Origin: Liolophura sinensis
Taxonomy: Eukaryota > Mollusca > Polyplacophora > Chitonida > Chitonidae
Assembly (NCBI RefSeq): GCF_032854445.1
Contig: NC_088295.1
Span: 82,196,644-82,260,643 of the forward strand
Direction of reading: 5' to 3'
Length of the DNA stretch: 64,000 nt
The first letter of the stretch is position 1; the number at the start of each line of letters is the position of its first letter. Shown piece by piece: positions 40,601 through 55,600 of this stretch. The translations under genes and the position numbers were made by a program. The notes under the pieces are model-generated. The model was not told the DNA's origin. It made no database searches and saw only the letters and a list, made by a program, of their open reading frames with translations.

Positions 40601-43600
40601 GATGTAGTTCCTGTCGTTGTACTGATACTAAGACCAGTGGTAGTAGCACTTGAAGTTACACCAGAAGGACTTGTAGAAGGCAATGCTTGTGTAGATGGTA
40701 CAGTTAAAGTTGTTGTACTCTGCACTGATGATGGTGTTGTAATTCCAGCTGTTGTAGTTCCACTTGTTGCACTTAGTGTCGTTGTGCTAATACTTGGGCC
40801 AGTGTTGGTAGCACTGGGAGGTACACCAGAAGTACTTGTAGAAAGGAATGATTGTGTAGATGCTACACTTGAAATTTTGCTGGGCACTGACGTTGGCGTT
40901 TTTGTTTCTGTCCCTGTGCTTACAGTTGGGCTACTGGTGCTTCCACTTGGAGTTACAGACGTACTTGTGAAAGGTGATAAATTTGTCGCACTTAGACCAG
41001 ATGTTGCAGATGTAGTTCCTGCCGTTGTGCTGATACTTGGGCCAGTGGTAGTAGCACTTGAAATTATACCAGAAGGACTTGTAGAAGGCAATGCTTGTGT
41101 AGATGGTACAGTTGAAGTTGTCGTACTCTGCACTGATGATGGTATTGTAGTTCCAGCTGTTGTAGTTCCACTTCTTGTACTTGGTGTCGTTGTGCTAATA
41201 CTTGGGCCAGTGGTGGTAGCACTGGAAGGTACACCAGAAGTACTTGTAGAAAGGAATGATTCTGTAGATGCTACACTTGAAGTTGTGCTCGGCACAGACG
41301 TTGGCGTTGTTGTTTCTGTCCCTGTGCTTACAGTCGGACTACTGGTGCTTGCAGTGGAAATTACAGCAGACGTACTTGTAAAAGGTGATAAAGTTGTCGC
41401 ACTTAGACCAGACGTTGCAGATGTAGTTCCTGCAGTTGTGCTGATACTAGGGTCAGTCGATGTCGCACGTGAAGTTACAACAGAAGGACTTGTAGACGGC
41501 AATGCTTGTGTAGATGGTACAGTTGAAGTTGTCGTACTCTGCACTGATGATGGGGTTGTAGTTCCAGCTTTTGTAGTTCCACTTCTTGTACTTGGTGTCG
41601 TTGTGCTAATACTTGGGCGAGTGTTGGTAGCACTTGAAGGTACACCAGAAGTACTTGTAGAAAGGAATGATTGTGTAGATGCTACACTTGAAGTTGTGCT
41701 CGGCACTGACGTTGGCGTTGTTGTTTCTGTCCCTGTGCTTACAGTTGGGCTACTGGTGCTTGCACTGGGAGTTACAGACGTACTTGTGAAAGGTGATAAG
41801 GTTGTCGCACTTAGACCAGTCGTCGCAGATGTAGTTCCTGTCGTTGTGCTGATACTAGGACCAGTGGTAGTAGCACTTAAACTTACACCAGAAGGACTTG
41901 TAGAAGGCAATGCTTGTGTAGATGGTACAGTTGAAGTTGTCGTACTCTGCACTGATGATGGTGTTGTAGTTCCAGCTGTTGTAGTTCCAATTGTTGTACT
42001 TGGTGTCGTTGTGCTAATACTTGGGCCAGTGTTGGTAGCACTGGAAGGTACACCAGAAGTACTTGTAGAAAGGAATGATTGTGTAGATGCTACACTTGAA
42101 GTTGTGCTCGGCACTGACGTTGGCGTTGTTGTTTCTATCACTGTGCTTACAGTTGGGCTACTGGTGCTTGCACTGGGAGTTACAGACGTACTTGTGAAAG
42201 GTGATAAGGTTGTCGCACTTAGACCAGTCGTCGCAGATGTAGTTCTTGTCGTTGTGCTGATACTAGGACCAGTGGTAGTAGCACTTAAAGTTACACCAGA
42301 AGGACTTGTAGAAGGCAATGCTTGTGTAGATGGTACAGTTGAAGTTGTCGTACTCTGCACTGATGATGGTGTTGTAGTTCCAGCTGTTGTAGTTCCAATT
42401 GTTGTACTTGGTGTCGTTGTGCTTACACTTGGGCCAGTGTTGGTAGCACTGGAAGGTACACCAGAAGTACTTGTAGAAAGGAATGATTGTGTGGATACTA
42501 CACTTGAAGTTGTGCTCGGCACTGACGTTGGCGTTGTTGTTTCAATCACTGTGCTTACAGTTTGGCTACTGGTGGTTGCACTTGGAGTTACAGACGTACT
42601 TGTAAAAGGTGATAAAGTTGTCTCACTTAGACCAGTCGTCGCAGATGTAGTTCTTGTCGTTGTGCTGATACTAGGACCAGTGGTAGTAGCACTTAAAGTT
42701 ACACCAGAAGGACTTGTAGAAGGCAATGCTTGTGTAGATGGTACAGTTGAAGTTGTCGTACTCTGCACTGATAATGGTGTTGTAGTTCCAGCTGTTGTAG
42801 TTCCAATTGTTGTACTTGGGCCAGTGTTGGTAGCACTGGGAGGTACACCAGAAGTACTTGTAGAAAGGAATGATTGTGTAGATGCTACACTTGAAGTTGT
42901 GCTCGGTACTAACGTTGGCGTTGTTGTTTCTGTTGCTGTGCTTACAGTTGGGCTACTGGTGCTTGCACTTGGAGATACAGACGTACTTGTGAAAGGTGAT
43001 GAGCTTGCCGTACTGAGACCAGTCGTCGCAGATGTAGTTCCTGTCGTTGTGCTGATACTAGGGCCAGTGTTGGTAGCACTTGAAGTTACACCAGAAGTAC
43101 TTGTAGAAAGGAATGATTGTGTGGGTGCTACACTTGAAGTTGTGCTCGGCACTGACGTTGGCGTTGTTGTTTCTGTCCCTGTGCTTACAGTCGGACTACT
43201 GGTGCTTGCACTTGGAGTTACAGACGTACTTGTGAAAGGTGATGAAGTTGTCGTACTAAGAGAAGGAGTCACAGATGTAGTTCCTGTCGTTGTGGTAATA
43301 CTAGGGTCAGTGGTAGTGGCATTTGAAGTCACAGGAAAAGTACTTGTAGAAGGCAATGCTTGTGTAGATGGTACAGTTGAAGTTGTCGTACTCTGCACTG
43401 ATGATAGTGTTGTAGTTTCAGCTGTTGTAGTTCCAGTTGTTGTACTTGGTGTCGTTGTGCTAATACTTGGGCCAGTGTTGGTAACACTGGGCGGTACACC
43501 AGAAGTACTTGTAGAAAGGAATGATTGTGTAGATGCTACACTTGAGGTTGTGCTCGGCACAGACGTTGGCGTTGTTGTTTCTGTCCCTGTGCTTACAGTT

Positions 43601-46600
43601 GGGCTACTGGTGCTTGCACTTGGAGTTACAGACGTACTTGTGAAAGGTGATGAAGTTGTCGTACTCAGACCAGACGTTGCAGATGTAGTTCCTATCGTTG
43701 TGCTGATACTAGGACCAGTGGTAGTAGCACTTGAAGTTACACCAGCAGGACTTGTAGAAGGCAATGCTTGTGTAGATGGTACAGATGAAGTTGTTGTACT
43801 CTGCACTGATGATAGTGTTGTAGTTCCACTTGTTGTACTTGGTGTCGTTGTGCTAATACTTGGGCCAGTGTTGGTAGCACTGGGAGGTACACCAGAAGTA
43901 CTTGTAGAAAGGAATGATTCTGTAGAGGCTACACTTGAAGTTGTGCTCGGCACTGACGTTAGCGTTGTTGTTTCTGTTGCTATGCTGACAGTTGGGCTAC
44001 TGGTGCTTGCAGTGGAAAGTACAGCAGACGTACTTGTAAAAGATGATGAAGTTGTCCTACTTAGACCAGACGTTGCAGATGTAGTTCCTGCAGTTGTGCT
44101 GATACTAGGGTCAGTCGATGTCGCACTTGAAGTTACACCAGAAGGACTTGTAGAAGGCAATGCTTGTGTAGATGGTACAGTTGAAGTTGTCGTACTCTGC
44201 ACTGATGATGGTGTTGTAGTTCCAGCTGTTGTAGTTCCAATTGTTGTACTTGGTGTCGTTGTGCTTACACTTGGGCCAGTGTTGGTAGCACTGGAAGGTA
44301 CACCAGAAGTACTTGTAGAAAGGAATGATTGTGTGGATACTACACTTGAAGTTGTGCTCGGCACTGACGTTGGCGTTGTTGTTTCTATCCCTGTGCTTAC
44401 AGTTGGGCTACTGGTGCTTGCACTTGGAGTGACAGACGTACTTGTAAAAGGTGATAAAGTTGTCGTACTTAGACCAGACGTTGCAGATGTAGTTCCTGTC
44501 GTTGTGCTGATACTAGGACCAGTGGTAGTAGCACTTGAAGTTACACCAGAAGGACTGGTAGAAAGCAATGCTTGTGTAGATGGTACAGTTGAAGTTGTTG
44601 TACTCTGCACTGATGATAGTGTTGTAGTTCCATTTGTTGTACTTGGTTTCGTTGTGTTAACACTTGGGCCAGTGTTGGTAACACTAGGAGGTACATCAGA
44701 AGTGCTTGTAGATAGGAATGATTGTGTAGGTGCTACACTTGAAGTTGTGCTCGGCACTGACATTGGCGTTGTTGTTTCTGTCCCTGTGCTTACAGTTGGG
44801 CTACTGGTGCTTGCACTTGTAGTTACAGATGTACTTGTGAAAGGTGATGAAGTTGTCGTACTTAGACCAGACGTTGCAGATGTAGTTCCTGTCGTGGTGC
44901 TGATACTAGGACCAGTGGTAGTAGCACTTGAAGTTACACCAGAAGGACTTGTAGAAGGCAATGCTTGTGTAGATGGTACAGTTGAAGTTGTCGTACTCTG
45001 CACTGATGATGGTGTTGTAGTTCCAGCTGTTGTAGTTCCAATTGTTGTACTTGGTGTCGTTGTGCTTACACTTGGGCCAGTGTTGGTAGCACTGGAAGGT
45101 ACACCAGAAGTACTTGTAGAAAGGAATGATTGTGTGGATACTACACTTGAAGTTGTGCTCGGCACTGACGTTGGCGTTGTTGTTTCAATCACTGTGCTTA
45201 CAGTTTGGCTACTGGTGGTTGCACTTGGAGTTACAGACGTACTTGTAAAAGGTGATAAAGTTGTCTCACTTAGACCAGTCGTCGCAGATGTAGTTCTTGT
45301 CGTTGTGCTGATACTAGGACCAGTGGTAGTAGCACTTAAAGTTACACCAGAAGGACTTGTAGAAGGCAATGCTTGTGTAGATGGTACAGTTGAAGTTGTC
45401 GTACTCTGCACTGATAATGGTGTTGTAGTTCCAGCTGTTGTAGTTCCAATTGTTGTACTTGGGCCAGTGTTGGTAGCACTGGGAGGTACACCAGAAGTAC
45501 TTGTAGAAAGGAATGATTGTGTAGATGCTACACTTGAAGTTGTGCTCGGTACTAACGTTGGCGTTGTTGTTTCTGTTGCTGTGCTTACAGTTGGGCTACT
45601 GGTGCTTGCACTTGGAGATACAGACGTACTTGTGAAAGGTGATGAGCTTGCCGTACTGAGACCAGTCGTCGCAGATGTAGTTCCTGTCGTTGTGCTGATA
45701 CTAGGGCCAGTGTTGGTAGCACTTGAAGTTACACCAGAAGTACTTGTAGAAAGGAATGATTGTGTGGGTGCTACACTTGAAGTTGTGCTCGGCACTGACG
45801 TTGGCGTTGTTGTTTCTGTCCCTGTGCTTACAGTCGGACTACTGGTGCTTGCACTTGGAGTTACAGACGTACTTGTGAAAGGTGATGAAGTTGTCGTACT
45901 AAGAGAAGGAGTCACAGATGTAGTTCCTGTCGTTGTGGTAATACTAGGGTCAGTGGTAGTGGCATTTGAAGTCACAGGAAAAGTACTTGTAGAAGGCAAT
46001 GCTTGTGTATATGGTACAGTTGAAGTTGTCGTACTCTGCACTGATGATAGTGTTGTAGTTTCAGCTGTTGTAGTTCCAGTTGTTGTACTTGGTGTCGTTG
46101 TGCTAATACTTGGGCCAGTGTTGGTAACACTGGGCGGTACACCAGAAGTACTTGTAGAAAGGAATGATTGTGTAGATGCTACACTTGAGGTTGTGCTCGG
46201 CACAGACGTTGGCGTTGTTGTTTCTGTCCCTGTGCTTACAGTTGGGCTACTGGTGCTTGCACTTGGAGTTACAGACGTACTTGTGAAAGGTGATGAAGTT
46301 GTCGTACTCAGACCAGACGTTGCAGATGTAGTTCCTATCGTTGTGCTGATACTAGGACCAGTGGTAGTAGCACTTGAAGTTACACCAGCAGGACTTGTAG
46401 AAGGCAATGCTTGTGTAGATGGTACAGATGAAGTTGTTGTACTCTGCACTGATGATAGTGTTGTAGTTCCACTTGTTGTACTTGGTGTCGTTGTGCTAAT
46501 ACTTGGGCCAGTGTTGGTAGCACTGGGAGGTACACCAGAAGTACTTGTAGAAAGGAATGATTCTGTAGAGGCTACACTTGAAGTTGTGCTCGGCACTGAC

Positions 46601-49600
46601 GTTAGCGTTGTTGTTTCTGTTGCTATGCTGACAGTTGGGCTACTGGTGCTTGCAGTGGAAAGTACAGCAGACGTACTTGTAAAAGATGATGAAGTTGTCC
46701 TACTTAGACCAAACGTTGCAGATGTAGTTCCTGCAGTTGTGCTGATACTAGGGTCAGTCGATGTCGCACTTGAAGTTACACCAGAAGGACTTGTAGAAGG
46801 CAATGCTTGTGTAGATGGTACAGTTGAAGTTGTCGTACTCTGCACTGATGATGGTGTTGTAGTTCCAGCTGTTGTAGTTCCAATTGTTGTACTTGGTGTC
46901 GTTGTGCTTACACTTGGGCCAGTGTTGGTAGCACTGGAAGGTACACCAGAAGTACTTGTAGAAAGGAATGATTGTGTGGATACTACACTTGAAGTTGTGC
47001 TCGGCACTGACGTTGGCGTTGTTGTTTCTATCCCTGTGCTTACAGTTGGGCTACTGGTGCTTGCACTTGGAGTGACAGACGTACTTGTAAAAGGTGATAA
47101 AGTTGTCGTACTTAGACCAGACGTTGCAGATGTAGTTCCTGTCGTTGTGCTGATACTAGGACCAGTGGTAGTAGCACTTGAAGTTACACCAGAAGGACTG
47201 GTAGAAAGCAATGCTTGTGTAGATGGTACAGTTGAAGTTGTTGTACTCTGCACTGATGATAGTGTTGTAGTTCCACTTGTTGTACTTGGTTTCGTTGTGT
47301 TAACACTTGGGCCAGTGTTGGTAACACTAGGAGGTACATCAGAAGTGCTTGTAGATAGGAATGATTGTGTAGGTGCTACACTTGAAGTTGTGCTCGGCAC
47401 TGACATTGGCGTTGTTGTTTCTGTCCCTGTGCTTACAGTTGGGCTACTGGTGCTTGCACTTGTAGTTACAGATGTACTTGTGAAAGGTGATGAAGTTGTC
47501 GTACTTAGACCAGACGTTGCAGATGCAGTTCCTGTCGTGGTGCTGATACTAGGACCAGTGGTAGTAGCACTTGAAGTTACACCAGAAGGACTTGTAGAAG
47601 GCAATGCTTGTGTAGATGGTACAGTTGAAGTTGTCGTACTCTGCACTGATGATGGTGTTGTAGTTCCAGCTGTTGTAGTTCGAATTGTTGTACTTGGTGT
47701 CGTTGTGCTAATACTTGGGCCAGTGTTGGTAGCACTGGGAGGTACACCAGAAGTACTTGTAGAAAGGAATGATTCTGTAGATGCTACACTTGAAGTTGTG
47801 CTCGGCACTGACGTTAGCGTTGTTGTTTCTGTCCCTGTGCTTACAGTCGGACTACTGGTGCTTGCAGTGGAAAGTACAGCAGACGTACTTGTAAAAGATG
47901 ATGAAATTGTCCTACTTAGACCAGACGTTGCAGATGTAGTTCCTGCAGTTGTGCTGATACTAGGGTCAGTCGATGTCGCACTTGAAGTTACACCAGAAGG
48001 ACTTGTAGAAGGCAATGCTTGTGTAGATGGTACAGTTGAAGTTGTCGTACTCTGCACTGATGATGGTGTTGTAGTTCCAGCTGTTGTAGTTCCACTTGTT
48101 GCACTTGGTGTCGTTGTGCTAATACTTGGGCCAGTGTTGGTAACACTGGGAGGTACACCAGAAGTACTTGTAGAAAGAAATGATTGTGTGGATGCTACAC
48201 TTGAAGTTGTGCTCGGCACTGACGTTGGCGTTGTTGTTTCTGTCCCTCTGCTTACAGTTGGGCTACCGGTGCTTGCACTAGGAGTTACAGACGTACTTGT
48301 GAAAGGTGATAGAGTTGTCGCACTTAGACCAGTCGTCGCAGATGTAGTTCCTGTCGTTGTGCTGATACTAGGACCAGTGGTAGTAGTACTTAAAGTTACA
48401 CCAGAAGGACTTGTAGAAGGCAATGCTTGTGTAGATGGTACAGTTGAAGTTGTCGTACTCTGCACTGATGATGGTGTTGTAGTTCCAGCTGTTGTAGTTC
48501 GAATTGTTGTACTTGGTGTCGTTGTGCTAATACTTGGGCCAGTGTTGGTAGCACTGGGAGGTACACCAGAAGTACTTGTAGAAAGGAATGATTCTGTAGA
48601 TGCTACACTTGAAGTTGTGCTCGGCACAGACGTTGGCGTTGTTGTTTCTGTCCCTGTGCTTACAGTCGGACTACTGGTGCTTGCAGTGGAAATTACAGCA
48701 GACGTACTTGTAAAAGGTGATAAAGTTGTCGCACTTAGACCAGACGTTGCAGATGTAGTTCCTGCAGTTGTGCTGATACTAGGGTCAGTCGATGTCGCAC
48801 GTGAAGTTACAACAGAAGGACTTGTAGAAGGCAATGCTTGTGTAGATGGTACAGTTGAAGTTGTCGGACTCTGCACTGATGATGGGGTTGTAGTTCCAGC
48901 TTTTGTAGTTCCACTTGTTGTACTTGGTGTCGTTGTGCTAATACTTGGGCGAGTGTTGGTAGCACTTGAAGGTACACCAGAAGTACTTGTAGAAAGGAAT
49001 GATTGTGTAGATGCTACACTTGAAGTTGTGCTCGGCACTGACGTTGGCGTTGTTGTTTCTGTCCCTGTGCTTACAGTTGGGCTACTGGTGCTTGCACTGG
49101 GAGTTACAGACGTACTTGTGAAAGGTGATAAGGTTGTCGCACTTAGACCAGTCGTCGCAGATGTAGTTCTTGTCGTTGTGCTGATACTAGGACCAGTGGT
49201 AGTAGCACTTAAAGTTACACCAGAAGGACTTGTAGAAGGCAATGCTTGTGTAGATGGTACAGTTGAAGTTGTCGTACTCTGCACTGATGATGGTGTTGTA
49301 GTTCCAGCTGTTGTAGTTCCAATTGTTGTACTTGGTGTCGTTGTGCTAATACTTGGGCCAGTGTTGGTAGCACTGGAAGGTACACCAGAAGTACTTGTAG
49401 AAAGGAATGATTGTGTAGATGCTACACTTGAAGTTGTGCTCGGCACTGACGTTGGCGTTTTTGTTTCTATCACTGTGCTTACAGTTGGGCTACTGGTGCT
49501 TGCACTGGGAGTTACAGACGTACTTGTGAAAGGTGATAAGGTTGTCGCACTTAGACCAGTCGTCGCAGATGTAGTTCTTGTCGTTGTGCTGATACTAGGA

Positions 49601-52600
49601 CCAGTGGTAGTAGCACTTAAAGTTACACCAGAAGGACTTGTAGAAGGCAATGCTTGTGTAGATGGTACAGTTGAAGTTGTCGTACTCTGCACTGATGATG
49701 GTGTTGTAGTTCCAGCTGTTGTAGTTCCAATTGTTGTACTTGGTGTCGTTGTGCTTACACTTGGGCCAGTGTTGGTAGCACTGGAAGGTACACCAGAAGT
49801 ACTTGTAGAAAGGAATGATTGTGTGGATACTACACTTGAAGTTGTGCTCGGCACTGACGTTGGCGTTGTTGTTTCAATCACTGTGCTTACAGTTTGGCTA
49901 CTGGTGGTTGCACTTGGAGTTACAGACGTACTTGTAAAAGGTGATAAAGTTGTCTCACTTAGACCAGTCGTCGCAGATGTAGTTCTTGTCGTTGTGCTGA
50001 TACTAGGACCAGTGGTAGTAGCACTTAAAGTTACACCAGAAGGACTTGTAGAAGGCAATGCTTGTGTAGATGGTACAGTTGAAGTTGTCGTACTCTGCAC
50101 TGATAATGGTGTTGTAGTTCCAGCTGTTGTAGTTCCAATTGTTGTACTTGGGCCAGTGTTGGTAGCACTGGGAGGTACACCAGAAGTACTTGTAGAAAGG
50201 AATGATTGTGTAGATGCTACACTTGAAGTTGTGCTCGGTACTAACGTTGGCGTTGTTGTTTCTGTTGCTGTGCTTACAGTTGGGCTACTGGTGCTTGCAC
50301 TTGGAGATACAGACGTACTTGTGAAAGGTGATGAGCTTGCCGTACTGAGACCAGTCGTCGCAGATGTAGTTCCTGTCGTTGTGCTGATACTAGGGCCAGT
50401 GTTGGTAGCACTTGAAGTTACACCAGAAGTACTTGTAGAAAGGAATGATTGTGTGGGTGCTACACTTGAAGTTGTGCTCGGCACTGACGTTGGCGTTGTT
50501 GTTTCTGTCCCTGTGCTTACAGTCGGACTACTGGTGCTTGCACTTGGAGTTACAGACGTACTTGTAAAAGGTGATGAAGTTGTCGTACTAAGAGAAGGAG
50601 TCACAGATGTAGTTCCTGTCGTTGTGGTAATACTAGGGTCAGTGGTAGTGGCATTTGAAGTCACAGGAAAAGAACTTGTAGAAGGCAATGCTTGTGTAGA
50701 TGGTACAGTTGAAGTTGTCGTACTCTGCACTGATGATAGTGTTGTAGTTTCAGCTGTTGTAGTTCCAGTTGTTGTACTTGGTGTCGTTGTGCTAATACTT
50801 GGGCCAGTGTTGGTAACACTGGGCGGTACACCAGAATTACTTGTAGAAAGGAATGATTGTGTAGATGCTACACTTGAGGTTGTGCTCGGCACAGACGTTG
50901 GCGTTGTTGTTTCTGTCCCTGTGCTTACAGTTGGGCTACTGGTGCTTGCACTTGGAGTTACAGACGTACTTGTGAAAGGTGATGAAGTTGTCGTACTCAG
51001 ACCAGACGTTGCAGATGTAGTTCCTATCGTTGTGCTGATACTAGGACCAGTGGTAGTAGCACTTGAAGTTACACCAGCAGGACTTGTAGAAGGCAATGCT
51101 TGTGTAGATGGTACAGATGAAGTTGTTGTACTCTGCACTGATGATAGTGTTGTAGTTCCACTTGTTGTACTTGGTGTCGTTGTGCTCATACTTGGGCCAG
51201 TGTTGGTAGCACTGGGAGGTACACCAGAAGTACTTGTAGAAAGGAATGATTCTGTAGAGGCTACACTTGAAGTTGTGCTCGGCACTGACGTTAGCGTTGT
51301 TGTTTCTGTTGCTATGCTGACAGTTGGGCTACTGGTGCTTGCAGTGGAAAGTACAGCAGACGTACTTGTAAAAGATGATGAAGTTGTCCTACTTAGACCA
51401 GACGTTGCAGATGTAGTTCCTGCAGTTGTGCTGATACTAGGGTCAGTCGATGTCGCACTTGAAGTTACACCAGAAGGACTTGTAGAAGGCAATGCTTGTG
51501 TAGATGGTACAGTTGAAGTTGTCGTACTCTGCACTGATGATGGTGTTGTAGTTCCAGCTGTTGTAGTTCCAATTGTTGTACTTGGTGTCGTTGTGCTTAC
51601 ACTTGGGCCAGTGTTGGTAGCACTGGAAGGTACACCAGAAGTACTTGTAGAAAGGAATGATTGTGTGGATACTACACTTGAAGTTGTGCTCGGCACTGAC
51701 GTTGGCGTTGTTGTTTCTATCCCTGTGCTTACAGTTGGGCTACTGGTGCTTGCACTTGGAGTGACAGACGTACTTGTAAAAGGTGATAAAGTTGTCGCAC
51801 TTAGACCAGTCGTCGCAGATGTAATTTTTGTCGTTGTGCTGATACTAGGACCAGTGGTAGTAGCACTTGAAGTTACACCAGAAGGACTTGTAAAAGGCAA
51901 TGCTTGTGTAGATGGTACAGTTGAAGTTGTCGTACTCTGCACCGATAATGGTGTTGTAGTTCCAGCTGTTGTAGTTCCAATTGTTGTACTTGGTGTCGTT
52001 GTGCTCATACTTGGGCCAGTGTTGGTAGCACTGGGAGGTACACCAGATGTACTTGTAGAAAGGAATGATTGTGTGGATGCTACACTTGAAGTTGTGCTCG
52101 GCACTGACGTTGGCGTTGCTGTTTCTGTCCCTGTGCTTACAGTTGGGCTACTGGTGCTTGCACTGGGCGTTACAGACGTACTTGTGAAAGGTGATAAAGT
52201 TGTCGCACTTAGACCAGTCGTCGCAGATGTAGTTCTTGTCGTTGTGCTGATACTAGGACCAGTGGTAGTAGCACTTAAAGTTACACCAGAAGGACTTGTA
52301 GAAGGCAATGCTTGTGTAGATGGTACAGTTGAAGTTGTCGTACTCTGCACTGATGATGGTGTTGTAGTTCCAGCTGTTGTAGTTCCAATTGTTGTACTTG
52401 GTGTCGTTGTGCTAATACTTGGGCCAGTGTTGGTAGCACTGGGAGGTACACCAGAAGTACTTGTAGAAAGGAATGATTCTGTAGATGCTACACTTGAAGT
52501 TGTGCTCGGCACTGACGATAGCGTTGTTGTTTCTGTTGCTATGCTGACAGTTGGGCTACTGGTGCTTGCAGTGGAAAGTACAGCAGACGTAGTTGTAAAA

Positions 52601-55600
52601 GATGATGAAGTTGTCCTACTTAGACCAGACGTTGCAGGTGTAGTTCCTGCAGTTGTGCTGATACTAGGGTCAGTCGATGTCGCACTTGAAGTTACACCAG
52701 AAGGACTTGTAGAAGGCAATGCTTGTGTAGATGGTACAGTTGAAGTTGTCGTACTCTGCACTGATGATGGTGTTGTAGTTCCAGCTGTTGTAGTTCCACT
52801 TGTTGCACTTGGTGTCGTTGTGCTAATACTTGGGCCAGTGTTGGTAACACTGGGAGGTACACCAGAGATACTTGTAGAAAGAAATGATTGTGTGGATGCT
52901 ACACTTGAAGTTGTGCTCGGCACTGACGTTGGCGTTGCTGTTTCTGTCCCTGTGCTTACAGTTGGGCTACTGGTGCTTGCACTGGGCGTTACAGACGTAC
53001 TTGTGAAAGGTGATAAAGTTGTCGCACTTAGACCAGTCGTCGCAGATGTAGTTCTTGTCGTTGTGCTGATACTAGGACCAGTGGTAGTAGCACTTAAAGT
53101 TACACCAGAAGGACTTGTAGAAGGCAATGCTTGTGTAGATGGTACAGTTGAAGTTGTCGTACTCTGCACTGATGATGGTGTTGTAGTTCCAGCTGTTGTA
53201 GTTCCAATTGTTGTACTTGGTGTCGTTGTGCTAATACTTGGGCCAGTGTTGGTAGCACTGGGAGGTACACCAGAAGTACTTGTAGAAAGGAATGATTCTG
53301 TAGATGCTACACTTGAAGTTGTGCTCGGCACTGACGATAGCGTTGTTGTTTCTGTTGCTATGCGGACAGTTGGGCTACTGGTGCTTGCAGTGGAAAGTAC
53401 AGCAGACGCACTTGTAAAAGATGATGAAGTTGTCCTACTTAGACCAGACGTTGCAGATGTAGTTCCTGCAGTTGTGCTGATACTAGGGTCAGTCGATGTC
53501 GCACTTGAAGTTACACCAGAAGGACTTGTAGAAGGCAATGCTTGTGTAGATGGTACAGTTGAAGTTGTCGTACTCTGCACTGATGATGGTGTTGTAGTTC
53601 CAGCTGTTGTAGTTCCAACTGTTGTACTTGGTGTCGCTGTGCTTACACTTGGGCCAGTATTGGTAGCACTGGAAGGTACACCAGAAGGACCTGTAGAAAG
53701 GAATGATTGTGTGGATACTACACTTGAAGTTGTGCTCGGCACTGACGTTGGCGTTTTTGTTTCTATCCCTGTGCTTACAGTTGGGCTACTGGTGCTTGCA
53801 CTTGGAGTTACAGACGTACTTGTAAAAGGTGATAAAGTTGTCGCACTTAGACCAGTCGTCGCAGATGTAGTTCCTGTCGTTGTGCTGATACTAGGATCAG
53901 TGGTAGTAGTACTTAAAGTTACACCAGAAGGACTTGTAGAAGGCAATGCTTGTGTAGATGGTACAGTTGAAGTTGTCGTAGTCTGCACTGATGATGGTGT
54001 TGTAGTTCCAGCTGTTGTAGTTCCAATTGTTGTACTTGGTGTCGTTGTGCTTACACTTGGGCCAGTGTTGGTAGCACTGGAAGGTACACCAGAAGTACTT
54101 GTAGAAAGGAATGATTGTGTGGATACTACACTTGAAATTGTGCTCGGCACTGACGTTGGCGTTGTTGTTTCTATCCCTGTGCTTACAGTTGGGCTACTGG
54201 TGCTTGCACTTGGAGTTACAGACGTACTTGTAAAAGGTGATAAAGTTGTCGCACTTAGACCAGTCGTCGCAGATGTAGTTCCTGTCGTTGTGGTGATACT
54301 AGGACCAGTGGTAGTAGTACTTAAAGTTACACCAGAAGGACTTGTAGAAGGCAATGCTTGTGTAGATGGTACAGTTGAAGTTGTCGTACTCTGCACTGAC
54401 AATGGTGTTGTAGTTCCAGCTGTTGTAGTTCCAATTGTTGTACTTGGGCCAGTGTTGGTAGCACTGGGAGGTACACCAGAAGTACTTGTAGAAAGGAATG
54501 ATTGTGTAGATTCTACACTTGAAGTTGTGCTCGGTACTAACGTTGGCGTTGTTGTTTCTGTTGCTGTGCTTACAGTTCGGCTACTGGTGCTTGCACTTGG
54601 AGATACAGACGTACTTGTGAAAGGTGATGAGCTTGCCGTACTGAGACCAGTCGTAGCAGATGCAGTTCCTGTCGTTGTGCTGATACTAGGGCCAGTGTTG
54701 GTAGCACTTGAAGTTACACCTGAAGTACTTGTAGAAAGGAATGATTGTGTGGGTGCTACACTTGATGTTGTGCTCGGCACTGACGTTGGCGTTGTTGTTT
54801 CTGTCCCTGTGCTTACAGTCGGGCTACTGGTGCTTGCACTTGGAGTTACAGACGTACTTGTGAAAGGTGATGAAGTTGTCGTACTAAGAGAAGGAGTCAC
54901 AGATGTAGTTCCTGTCGTTGTGGTAATACTAGGGTCAGTGGTAGTGGCACTTGAAGTCACAGGAAAGGTACTTGTAGAAAGCAATGCTTGGGTAGATGGT
55001 ACAGTTGAAGTTGTTGTACTCTGCACTGATGATGGTGTTGTAGTTTCAGCTGTTGTAGTTCGAATTGTTGTACTTGGTGTCGTTGTGCTAATACTTGGGC
55101 CAGTGTTGGTAGCACTGGGAGGTACACCAGAAGTACTTGTAGAAAGGAATGATTCTGTAGATGCTACACTTGAAGTTGTGCTCGGCACTGACGTTAGCGT
55201 TGTTGTTTCTGTCCCTGTGCTTACAGTCGGACTACTGGTGCTTGCAGTGGAAAGTACAGCAGACGTACTTGTAAAAGATGATGAAATTGTCCTACTTAGA
55301 CCAGACGTTGCAGATGTAGTTCCTGCAGTTGTGCTGATACTAGGGTCAGTCGATGTCGCACTTGAAGTTACACCAGAAGGACTTGTAGAAGGCAATGCTT
55401 GTGTAGATGGTACAGTTGAAGTTGTCGTACTCTGCACTGATGATGGTGTTGTAGTTCCAGCTGTTGTAGTTCCAATTGTTGCACTTGGTGTCGTTGTGCT
55501 AATACTTGGGCCAGTGTTGGTAACACTGGGAGGTACACCAGAAGTACTTGTAGAAAGAAATGATTGTGTGGATGCTACACTTGAAGTTGTGCTCGGCACT